This document shows, in pieces, positions 7,104 through 13,664 of a stretch of 15,346 bases of DNA. The notes below the pieces were generated by a model. That model made no database searches, was not told the DNA's origin, and was given only the letters and a program-made list of their open reading frames with translations. Both the position numbers and the translations under genes were made by a program. The first letter of the stretch is position 1. Each line of letters begins with the position of its first letter. Source of the DNA: Firmicutes bacterium UBA3914 (GTDB lineage Bacteria; Bacillota; Limnochordia; Darwinibacteriales; Darwinibacteriaceae); the NCBI GenBank assembly GCA_002391385.1, contig DGEY01000024.1, positions 1 through 15,346 of the forward strand, given 5' to 3'.

Positions 7104-7730
7104 TCACTCTGTGAACAGCGCTGCCTCCACGGCGGCCATGATCGCTTTGCTGGTTACGGTGGCGCCGCTCACAGCCTCAACTTCCCAGCTCTGCTGGGCC
7201 ACGATGGCCTCAGGTACCTCCTTCAGGGCCTGTTCGGCGATGAAGGGCGTCTCGCTGTTTTCCAGCACCGCCACTTTGGCTATGGCACCGCCCGCGACGG
7301 TCACTTCCACGGTGAGGGTGCCGCCGAAGCCTTGGGCACTGCCGGTGTAAACCCCGTCTTTGAACCCTTCCGCTTTGCGCAGGGCCTGCTGGACAGCGGC
7401 AATCAGCGCTTTACTGGTATAGGTCGCACCGGAAACCACATCCACGTTGGCATCCTGGGCAGATAGCATCTGCTCCACCAGGGTGGCAATGGCTGGATCC
7501 GCTATGCCCGGAGTCTCCAGGTGGGGTCGCACCTCAATTTTGGCCAGCTTGCCGCCGCTGATGGTGACATCCACCTCCACCTGGCCGCCAAAGCCCTGGG
7601 CGCTGCCGAAATAGACTCCGTCCTTGAGCCCTGCTTCGCTGCTGCCCATGGACCAGACCACGCCGGTGACCACAAGTAAGGCGATGAATAAGACCAAGCT
7701 GATGTTCCTTCTCATCTGCATACTGAGCAT
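7104..7730 (-). CDS. Tandem FMN-binding-domain protein, membrane-anchored
   Basis: This 208-residue protein has an N-terminal membrane anchor or uncleaved signal (residues 8-28) and then two FMN_bind domains, at about 35-118 and 122-206. Each domain starts with a DGVY-GSAQGFGG segment and ends with a flavin-attachment-type motif, SGATYTS (100-106) and SGATVTS (188-194). In NqrC and RnfG the threonine in this motif carries FMN covalently, so both copies could be flavinylated outside the membrane. The ATG at 7730 has GGAGG 8 bases upstream; a TTG one codon earlier is closer to that site. No flavin transferase gene (apbE) is in the window. A role in extracytoplasmic electron transfer follows from the family; the partners are unknown. 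Confidence 0.88.
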   Translation of the reverse strand: MLSMQMRRNISLVLFIALLVVTGVVWSMGSSEAGLKDGVYFGSAQGFGGQVEVDVTISGGKLAKIEVRPHLETPGIADPAIATLVEQMLSAQDANVDVVSGATYTSKALIAAVQQALRKAEGFKDGVYTGSAQGFGGTLTVEVTVAGGAIAKVAVLENSETPFIAEQALKEVPEAIVAQQSWEVEAVSGATVTSKAIMAAVEAALFTE

Positions 7731-7759
7731 CAATTACCCCTCCATCTTGTAACCAATCT

Positions 7760-8890
7760 TTAGAAATCCTCTCCATGCTTGTGGGCCCACAGGTCTACAA
7801 AGTCCAGCAGCTCCTGCCAGCTGGGGCTGCGCATCTGGCGGACGTAGAAGCCAGAAACGGCCTTACCCAGGGCCAAGCAGTATTCCACCTCTAACTTTAA
7901 CATCAATCCAAGGCAAAAGCCAGCGTTGAAGTTGTCCCCCGCGCCGGTAGTGAGGCGCGGCTTGGAGGTAAAGGGGCCCTCCACCTCGAAATACTGGCCC
8001 TCCAGATAGGCCCCGGCTGCCGATACGGGGTGAACCATCAGGCACCACAGGCCCAGATCCTCACCTAGAGCTGTGACAATCTCTTCCAGATCCGCCTCCT
8101 CCGCGGGTTTGCCCAGCTGGAGCCGGCGCACATTGGCCACCTCCGTGGCTTCCTTGCGGTTCAAACCGAGGATCACCCGGTAGAAGCGGGCAAACTCCCG
8201 CATGGTCTCCAGGGCCCTAAGGAGATCCTCGGGCTGGCGCTTACCCGGATCGCAAAGGTCAATGAACAGGAAAGGCTTAGTCCCGTCTTCCCTTGGCTCA
8301 AGCAGGCCTAACAGGCCGTCCCAGATGTCCTGCAGGAAGGGGGTCATGGTCCAGTTAATGGTGGCGGCCAAATCGCAGTCGGTGAAGGCCGCTTTCAGCC
8401 GCTCCACGCCCACAACTTCCTGCAGGGCCTCCCAGGTAACCGCATGGAGGCCTTCCATTTTACCCAGCATGATCTTGCCATCATCAAACTCCACGGCATC
8501 GGTGTGACCCGGTTCGGCGATGGCGTAAACCTGGCTGCATCCCTCCACCAGCTCGCCAAAGACAGGATGGATGTTGGGGGTACCTAAGGAACCCATATAC
8601 GTTACACTTGTTCCGCACTTCACCAGGGCGTTGGCCATGATGGGTCCGTTGCCCCCGAGCTTAATGGCCTTGGGAACAAGCTCAATGTTGGTGCTCAAAC
8701 CGGCGGCCTTTAGGATGCGCTGGCCAAACTGCTCCATTTTGGTCATCCGCGTGTAGGAAGCAAAAGAATGCCTGCGGTCCACCGCTTCCACGATTTCATC
8801 CACAAAGCCATCGAAGCCCACCACTACCCGCAGGCCCGCGGGGCTCAAGCCCTCCAGGCGTTTGTGGAGTGTTCTCAACAACTCTTGCAT
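7760..8890 (-). CDS. PfkB-family carbohydrate kinase
   Basis: This 376-residue kinase belongs to the ribokinase/PfkB fold family. The N-terminal substrate region includes VVVGFDGFVDEI (residues 22-33) and the Gly-rich KLGGNGPIMANAL (77-89), where PfkB enzymes have the GG motif. The metal/phosphate-site NRKE is at 244-247. The C-terminal signature TTGAGDNFNAGF (314-325) carries the expected catalytic Asp319. It is somewhat longer than most family members (about 300-330 residues), and the substrate sugar or nucleoside cannot be read from the sequence. AGGAGG-type bases lie just upstream of the ATG. It precedes the FMN-binding gene by about 30 bases and follows the secreted LPP20-like gene by 78. 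Confidence 0.87.
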   Translation of the reverse strand: MQELLRTLHKRLEGLSPAGLRVVVGFDGFVDEIVEAVDRRHSFASYTRMTKMEQFGQRILKAAGLSTNIELVPKAIKLGGNGPIMANALVKCGTSVTYMGSLGTPNIHPVFGELVEGCSQVYAIAEPGHTDAVEFDDGKIMLGKMEGLHAVTWEALQEVVGVERLKAAFTDCDLAATINWTMTPFLQDIWDGLLGLLEPREDGTKPFLFIDLCDPGKRQPEDLLRALETMREFARFYRVILGLNRKEATEVANVRRLQLGKPAEEADLEEIVTALGEDLGLWCLMVHPVSAAGAYLEGQYFEVEGPFTSKPRLTTGAGDNFNAGFCLGLMLKLEVEYCLALGKAVSGFYVRQMRSPSWQELLDFVDLWAHKHGEDF

Positions 8891-8968
8891 TATCGTCCTT
8901 CCTCCTGCGTCCTCTTCTTGAAAAATCTTCAGCTTATTTACTTTCTTCCTCTTTTCCGCCCGCGCCTG

Positions 8969-9781
8969 CTAGTTCACTAAAAAGATCACAGCATAGCGCG
9001 CGAAAAAGTCGTACTGGGCCATGGCCTGGAGAATCCTCTGCGTGTCCTCGGCTGTGATATACACGCTGGTCTTGGCCGGATCAGCCACGCCAACCGCCTT
9101 GATCACCAAGGGATTCACATAGGGATCATCGGGGCTGATCCTCAGCCGTTCCAGAAGTTCCGGTGTCAGCTCCGAACCGTAGGCCACCACACCCCGCTCC
9201 TGAACCAGGTCCTGGGGTGCCAGAACCCCGCCGTAGATGAGCTGGCCGGATTCGCTGTAGATGCGGGGGCTGATCCCCCGGCGCACATCCAGATGCCGGG
9301 CATCCACCACCAGTCCGGTATAAAACTCCCGCTCCGGGGCCGGCTCTTCTTCCCCGTAGGCTATAGCTTCCTGGGCCTCGCTGTACGAACGCAGAACCTT
9401 GAGGTTCCGCCAATAGTAGCGCCCGGGCTGATCGGCGGTGACCACCAGCTCCCAGCGCCCTGATTTCTGGGGAAGGGGCACGTGGGCAAACCCAAGCAGG
9501 GTCCACTCACCGCTGTTGGGCAGCGCGCTCTGGGCTTTGAGCGTCTCCACAACCCGGTCATCCTCCCCGATCAGCTCCAGGGTCATACTGGCCACCGCAT
9601 CCTGCAGGTTGGTGCGCACTTCCATGCTGATTTCATAGCTTCTCCCCGCTTCCACAGGGAGCTCAATACGCAGGGCCCCTCCTTCCCCTAGATCGACAGG
9701 AGTTCCTTGGGCCCAGGCTGCGGCGGTCCAGAGCATGAGGATCAGCAAAGCTGGCAGAATTGTACGGATGCGTTTTTGCAT
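8969..9781 (-). CDS. Secreted protein with LPP20-like C-terminal domain
   Basis: This is an exported protein of 270 residues with a signal peptide ending near AAWA-Q at 24/25. Residues 30-132 look like a beta-sandwich of the carbohydrate-binding-module type (LRIELPVEAGRSYEISMEV, then GRYYWRNLKVLRSY). Residues 153-270 carry a pattern I associate with the LPP20-like/surface domain of Gram-negative envelope proteins: FYTGLVVDARHLDV, SPRIYSESGQLIYGG, YVNPLVIKAVG, then VYITAEDTQRILQ and a final strand YAVIFLVN. The ATG at 9781 is preferred because GGGAGGG sits 6 bases upstream; the longer reading to 9871 lacks this. The family assignment is from memory of the motif and the function is unknown. It is divergent from the M23 gene. 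Confidence 0.68.
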   Translation of the reverse strand: MQKRIRTILPALLILMLWTAAAWAQGTPVDLGEGGALRIELPVEAGRSYEISMEVRTNLQDAVASMTLELIGEDDRVVETLKAQSALPNSGEWTLLGFAHVPLPQKSGRWELVVTADQPGRYYWRNLKVLRSYSEAQEAIAYGEEEPAPEREFYTGLVVDARHLDVRRGISPRIYSESGQLIYGGVLAPQDLVQERGVVAYGSELTPELLERLRISPDDPYVNPLVIKAVGVADPAKTSVYITAEDTQRILQAMAQYDFFARYAVIFLVN

Positions 9782-9888
9782 GGCAAGCCCTCCCTCACGG
9801 CTGCGGCACGCCCTCCCAGTAAACACCATTCGTGCCGGTCTCCCCCTGGTTGTATACAATAATCTTACCACAAAAGGGGGGATCTTTC

Positions 9889-10515
9889 TTGACTAGAAAA
9901 TGCTGGCTGCTGATGCTCTGCCTCTTCACAGCATTCGCCACAGGCTGCCTGTCCCCTGACCATCCCGGAGCAAATTCTCCGCCTCCCGGCGGTACATACT
10001 TCCTCACCGATGGCTTTGACTTCCCCGTGGGCGACCCAGATGGCCGGGGCTGGGCGGTGACCGGTTACGACTTTCTGGAGTGGAGCGGCTACAGCAACTC
10101 CTACCACCCCGGCGAAGACTGGAACATCCCCGGAGCCGGCAATGGCGATTGGGGGGAAACGGTGTACGCGGTGGCCAACGGAGAAGTGGTTTTTTCCGGC
10201 TGGAACACCGCTTTGGGCAATGTGGTCCTGATCAAGCATGCCCTCTCGCCCACCGATTTTGTCTGGTCCCAGTACGCCCACCTGGAGGAACGCTGGGTAG
10301 ATAGGGGCGAGCGGGTGTACCGCCGCCAGCCCATCGGCACCGTGGGCAGGGGTCCCAATAACACCTTCGCCGCCCACCTCCATTTTGAGATCCGCAAGGC
10401 GGATCTGCCGGCCAATGCCTGGCCCAGGACGGGCGGGGTTGCCTGGAGCAGGTCTAAAGTCACGGACTTCTGGCTGCACCCCTCGGTATTCATAAAACAC
10501 AACAGACCCCAATAG
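9889..10515 (+). CDS. M23 (LytM-type) peptidase lipoprotein
   Basis: This is a 208-residue peptidase-fold protein. A TTG start at 9889 is preferred because GGGGGG ends 7 bases upstream; the longer reading from 9832 has no such site. The N-terminus is Lys-Arg followed by a hydrophobic stretch ending FATGC, a plausible lipobox with Cys20, so it would be anchored outside the membrane. The catalytic pattern is complete: HPGED (His73, Asp77), YAHL with His131, and HLHFE with His163 and His165. Such enzymes cut peptidoglycan stem peptides. It lies 52 bases before murB on the same strand, so a shared cell-wall context is likely, though murB seems to have its own -10 element. Confidence 0.88.
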   Translation: MTRKCWLLMLCLFTAFATGCLSPDHPGANSPPPGGTYFLTDGFDFPVGDPDGRGWAVTGYDFLEWSGYSNSYHPGEDWNIPGAGNGDWGETVYAVANGEVVFSGWNTALGNVVLIKHALSPTDFVWSQYAHLEERWVDRGERVYRRQPIGTVGRGPNNTFAAHLHFEIRKADLPANAWPRTGGVAWSRSKVTDFWLHPSVFIKHNRPQ

Positions 10516-10522
10516 GGTTTTG

Positions 10523-10531
10523 TGGTAGAAT
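10523..10531 (+). promoter_or_regulatory. Putative extended -10 promoter for murB
   Basis: TGG plus TAGAAT (10523-10531) forms an extended -10 element 36 bases before the murB ATG. No convincing -35 box accompanies it. It lies in the 52-base gap after the M23 gene. Confidence 0.4.
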
Positions 10532-10567
10532 AATAAGGTAATTAGCGCAACGACTGGAGGCAGCAGC

Positions 10568-11434
10568 ATGTTTCTGCGCAACTACCCCCTGGCTAATCTC
10601 ACTTCTCTAGGCGTGGGCGGCCCCGCCGATTTCTTTATCCAACCCTCCAGCCTGGAGGAAGTGGTGCGCGCCCAGCGCTTTGCTCTGGACCGCGGCCTGC
10701 CCCTTACGGTCATCGGCTACGGCACCAACCTCTTGATTCGAGACGGTGGAATCCGCGGGGTAGTGGTGCAGATCGCCGCTCCCTTTGCCCGGGCCACGGT
10801 GGAAGGATCGCTCTTGACCGCGACCACCGGCTGCCTTTTGAGCTCCTTAAGCAAACTGGCCCTCCGCCACGGACTGAGCGGGCTGGAGTTCGCGGTGGGC
10901 ATCCCCGGCGGCCTGGGCGGCGCCGCATACATGAACGCCGGAGCGTACGGCGGCGAGATCGGTCCCCTGGTCAGATCGGCCCAGCTTGTCCAGGACGGGA
11001 CGGTGAAGACCTGGCAGCGGGGGGAGCTCAGCTTCGCCTACCGCAGCAGCCGCTTCCAAACCGAACCCACCTTACCCATCGTGACGGAGATAGAACTGGA
11101 ACTAGTACCCGGCGAGCGCCGGGAGATCCTGCAGAAGATGAACGACCTGCAGGCCCAGCGCCGCAGCAAACAGCCCCTGGAATACCCCAGCGCGGGCAGC
11201 ACCTTTAAGCGCCCCCCTGGCCACTATGTGGGACCCCTCATCGAGCAGGCGGGGCTCAAGGGCCTGCGCATCGGCGGGGCGGAAGTGTCCACCAAACACG
11301 CGGGCTTCATTGTCAAACGGGGGGAAGCCACCGCCCGGGATTTCCTCGACCTTATCGCCACCATCCAGAAAGTCATCTGGGAGCAGTACGGAGTCAGGCT
11401 GGAACCAGAAATCCGCATCCTGGGTGAAGATTAG
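10568..11434 (+). CDS. murB: UDP-N-acetylenolpyruvoylglucosamine reductase, MurB (type II)
   Basis: This FAD enzyme reduces UDP-GlcNAc enolpyruvate with NADPH to UDP-N-acetylmuramate, the second committed step of peptidoglycan synthesis in the cytoplasm. The 288 residues show the N-terminal LTSLGVGGPADFFI, the FAD-binding GYGTNLLIRDGG (50-61), and GLEFAVGIPGGLGGAAYMNAGAYGGE (106-130, key Gly and Tyr residues). The catalytic Arg159 lies in AYRSSRF, Ser211 in SAGSTFKRP, and the C-terminal catalytic Glu281 in LEPEIRI. The short loop with GSTFKRPPGHYVG marks a type II enzyme as in Firmicutes. GGAGG at 10556-10560 is 7 bases before the ATG. The stop overlaps the convergent transporter gene by four bases. 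Confidence 0.96.
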   Translation: MFLRNYPLANLTSLGVGGPADFFIQPSSLEEVVRAQRFALDRGLPLTVIGYGTNLLIRDGGIRGVVVQIAAPFARATVEGSLLTATTGCLLSSLSKLALRHGLSGLEFAVGIPGGLGGAAYMNAGAYGGEIGPLVRSAQLVQDGTVKTWQRGELSFAYRSSRFQTEPTLPIVTEIELELVPGERREILQKMNDLQAQRRSKQPLEYPSAGSTFKRPPGHYVGPLIEQAGLKGLRIGGAEVSTKHAGFIVKRGEATARDFLDLIATIQKVIWEQYGVRLEPEIRILGED

Positions 11435-12411
11435 AGCGGGCGCAGGAGCTTTTCTAGATTGGTCTTCAACTCGGCATAAAGCTCCGGAGCAACCCCGCTT
11501 TTTTCCAAGAGAGCCAGGGCCTCCTCCAGCTTGCGCCGGTTGAAACTCTGCCCCCGCTGCACATAGGGCTGGACAACTGGCGGGCGGCGTTTCTGTCCGG
11601 CTCCGCTTAGTTCAGCTTTGATCAGCTTCTTGCAGTAACCCACCGGGCAGCGCTCCGCCCGGCAGTTTGCTTCTCCCAAACAGATCTCACCCAGCAGGCG
11701 ATCCAAGGCCTGCAGCTGGCGGGCCATGCGCCGCAGCTCGCCCTGGCTGCCGGAAGTCCTTTGGCGCAGCAGGCCGGCTGTGCCCAAGAGAACCACCGCC
11801 CCCAGCGCGGCCAAAAAGAGCCCCGCGTTTACCGGGGTCAAAAACCTCTCGGGAACGGTCTGGCTCAGGTTGATTAAGCCGAAACCTATAAACACCAGGC
11901 TGGAGATGAGCTTAAGTGCCAGTTCAGGGATGCGCTCCCCCAGCTGCGTGCCTACGAAGATGCCGCCCAGGCTGATCAACACCATCCCCAGCACCGTCCC
12001 GGCTAGAACCGCGGCGGGGAAGGCGGCGCTGGACGCCAGGGCAATGGCCGTCAGCTGGGTCTTATCACCAAGCTCCCCCAGGAAAAAGGCCAGGGCAACC
12101 ACTAAGACGGGATTTCCCAGTGCTTTTTGACCGCCGTTTAGGTGTTCCTCATCCGACCACAGATTCCACAGGCCGAAGGCCAGGAACATAACGGCGGAAG
12201 CCAACCGGATCGCCGAGAGGGGAATCAGGTTGGCCAGGTAAGAACCGATGATCACTGCTAAGCCGTGATTGAAAAAGGAGCCCAGGGCTACCCCTAAAAG
12301 CACTTGACCCACAGAGTACTGCAGGGCGAAAGCCATGGCCAAAATCTGTGTTTTGTCCCCCAATTCTGCCAGGAAGATGAGCAGCGAGGCCTTGGCTAGT
12401 TCATTGAACAT
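11431..12411 (-). CDS. GDT1/UPF0016 family cation transporter with Cys-rich C-terminal tail
   Basis: This 326-residue membrane protein of the UPF0016/TMEM165/GDT1 family exports Mn2+ or exchanges Ca2+/Mn2+ for protons in characterised members. Two copies of the family motif are present, ELGDKTQ at 16-22 and 113-119, each in the first helix of a half-repeat of three helices. Beyond the usual six helices (to about 184) there is a seventh hydrophobic segment at 193-215 and a cytoplasmic tail of about 110 residues. That tail holds Cys244, 250, 255 and 260 (spacing C-x5-C-x4-C-x4-C). Most family members stop near 200-220 residues, so the tail is unusual. AAAGGGA precedes the ATG by 8 bases. No yybP-ykoY manganese riboswitch was seen upstream. 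Confidence 0.87.
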   Translation of the reverse strand: MFNELAKASLLIFLAELGDKTQILAMAFALQYSVGQVLLGVALGSFFNHGLAVIIGSYLANLIPLSAIRLASAVMFLAFGLWNLWSDEEHLNGGQKALGNPVLVVALAFFLGELGDKTQLTAIALASSAAFPAAVLAGTVLGMVLISLGGIFVGTQLGERIPELALKLISSLVFIGFGLINLSQTVPERFLTPVNAGLFLAALGAVVLLGTAGLLRQRTSGSQGELRRMARQLQALDRLLGEICLGEANCRAERCPVGYCKKLIKAELSGAGQKRRPPVVQPYVQRGQSFNRRKLEEALALLEKSGVAPELYAELKTNLEKLLRPL

Positions 12412-12443
12412 CGCGGTCGTCCCTTTCCAACTTACTGTTCCTC

Positions 12444-12452
12444 AGTGTACCA
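12444..12452 (-). promoter_or_regulatory. Putative extended -10 promoter for the GDT1-like gene
   Basis: On the minus strand, TGG plus TACACT (12444-12452) is an extended -10 element 32 bases before the start codon. No recognisable -35 box was found. Confidence 0.35.
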
Positions 12453-12557
12453 GATTTACGCGCCTGGGACATGTCTAATCTGTTAAGAAAAGCTTCTGCA
12501 CCGGCAGGAGTTTCCAAGGCAAAAAGGGTATTAAAACCACGAGGGGAGGTAATTGCA

Positions 12558-12767
12558 TTGAGCACCATGTTTAAGGCTGGAGATTTCTTTGTCCGGCTCC
12601 GCGTTCAGGGCGACCGTCCCAAGCTGACGGTCTGGAACAACAGAGGGACGAAAATAGTCAGCGAGTTTATTAGTTCCACCACAGAGAGCTTCTGGACAAA
12701 AATCGCCGAGTTGACTTCGGAAGAAGTGGTGGATCGTGTCCAGGCGCTCCTGGCAGAGGGGCAATAA
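12558..12767 (+). CDS. 69-residue protein of unknown function
   Basis: This is a small soluble protein with a TTG start at 12558, chosen because GGAGG at 12545-12549 lies 8 bases upstream. The longer reading from an ATG at 12471 has no such site, and an ATG at 12567 is too far (17 bases). The N-terminal two thirds look beta-rich (FFVRLRVQGDRPKLTVWNN), then a helix near the end, EEVVDRVQALLAEG. It has no Cys, signal peptide or membrane segment. A clear terminator begins 27 bases after the stop, which supports a stand-alone gene. I do not recognise the family. It is flanked by a divergent cation-transporter gene and cutC. Confidence 0.7.
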   Translation: MSTMFKAGDFFVRLRVQGDRPKLTVWNNRGTKIVSEFISSTTESFWTKIAELTSEEVVDRVQALLAEGQ

Positions 12768-12794
12768 ACAGCTGCTTCCATAGACAGCCTTAAA

Positions 12795-12826
12795 CAGCCT
12801 TGCCATTCCCGGGTAAGGCTGCTTTT
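12795..12826 (+). terminator. Intrinsic terminator of the 69-aa gene
   Basis: A 10-bp stem, CAGCCTTGCC/GGTAAGGCTG (12795-12804, 12812-12821), has one G-U pair and a 7-base loop, followed by CTTTT. It separates the small gene from cutC, so cutC probably has its own promoter or depends on read-through. Confidence 0.85.
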
Positions 12827-12849
12827 GCCTGGAAAGGAGTTTTCCCTGC

Positions 12850-13587
12850 ATGAACGTCTTAGTGGAAGTTGTCTGCTACAACCTGGAAGACGTCTTTCGG
12901 GCGCGCCAAGGTGGCGCCCAGCGGGTGGAGATCTGCTCTGATCCCGGTGCCGGCGGCACCACGCCCAATTACGGCCTGATCAAAAAGAGTGCCGCCCTGG
13001 GCGATATCGGTGTCATGGTAATGATTCGCCCGCGCGGCGGCGATTTCCTCTATAACAGCGCCGAGATCGCGGAAATGGAAGAGGATATCCGCATCGCCGC
13101 TGAGCTGGGGGCCCAGGGCGTGGTCTTTGGAGTCTTGGACGCAGAAGGCTCCCTGGACTCCTTGGCCATGTCCCGCCTGGTGCAGCTGGCCAAAAACCTG
13201 GGGCTGGAGGTCACCTGCCACCGGGCCTTCGACAATGTGCCCAGCCCCCGGCAGGCCCTGCAAACCCTGATGGACTTGGGGGTAGATAGGGTGCTCACCT
13301 CAGGCCAGCGGCCCACCGCTGTGGAGGGCCTACCCCTGCTCAGGGAGCTGATCGAACTGGCCGACGGCCGCATCTCCATCATGCCAGGCGGCGGCGTGCG
13401 CCCCCACAACGTACACGAACTCCTCCAGCTCCCCATTGGGGAGATCCACACGGGCAGCAGAACTAAGGTGCCCTCGAAAATGAAATCCGCCGCTGCAGTG
13501 GCGGTGGGGGCCCAGGATGCCCAGGAGTTCCACCAGTTTGTGGACCCGGAGGCCATCAGGGCCATTGTCCGCGCCTGCCAGCGCTGA
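12850..13587 (+). CDS. cutC: CutC family protein
   Basis: This 245-residue TIM-barrel protein belongs to the CutC family, named for copper homeostasis in E. coli, where its direct role has been questioned. Diagnostic segments are VEVVCYNLEDVFRA with AQRVEIC at the N-terminus, MIRPRGGDF (58-66), VTCHRAFD, the family hallmark GVDRVLTSGQ, and MPGGGVRPHNV. The length matches the family. AAAGGAG lies upstream of the ATG with a 10-base spacer. The terminator just before it and a promoter just after it suggest a single-gene unit. It sits between two metal or cation transporter genes, which fits but does not prove a metal-related role. Confidence 0.9.
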   Translation: MNVLVEVVCYNLEDVFRARQGGAQRVEICSDPGAGGTTPNYGLIKKSAALGDIGVMVMIRPRGGDFLYNSAEIAEMEEDIRIAAELGAQGVVFGVLDAEGSLDSLAMSRLVQLAKNLGLEVTCHRAFDNVPSPRQALQTLMDLGVDRVLTSGQRPTAVEGLPLLRELIELADGRISIMPGGGVRPHNVHELLQLPIGEIHTGSRTKVPSKMKSAAAVAVGAQDAQEFHQFVDPEAIRAIVRACQR

Positions 13588-13598
13588 CCTGAGTACGT

Positions 13599-13627
13599 TT
13601 GCCTAGTATCTAAGCATCTACTATACT
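13599..13627 (+). promoter_or_regulatory. Promoter for the 10-TM exporter gene
   Basis: TTGCCT (13599-13604) and TATACT (13622-13627) are 17 bases apart. A short inverted repeat, TAGTA...TACTA, with a 10-base gap lies in the spacer and could be an operator, but it does not match any metal-regulator box I know. Confidence 0.6.
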
Positions 13628-13664
13628 GTAAGGAAGAGCTAAACTTAGGCCAGAGGTGACAGCG

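Noticed and set aside
6942..7466. 174-residue plus-strand open frame opposite the FMN-binding and Cys-rich genes
   Set aside because: Both minus-strand genes have better start signals and recognisable motifs or operon position. This frame looks like a GC-rich shadow.
9865..10581. 238-residue minus-strand open frame across the M23 gene
   Set aside because: It is antisense to a gene with complete M23 catalytic motifs and a good ribosome binding site, and its peptide has no recognisable domain.
12412..12470. Manganese (yybP-ykoY) riboswitch upstream of the GDT1-like gene
   Set aside because: The leader is under 60 bases and shows no conserved paired core, so it is too short for that riboswitch.
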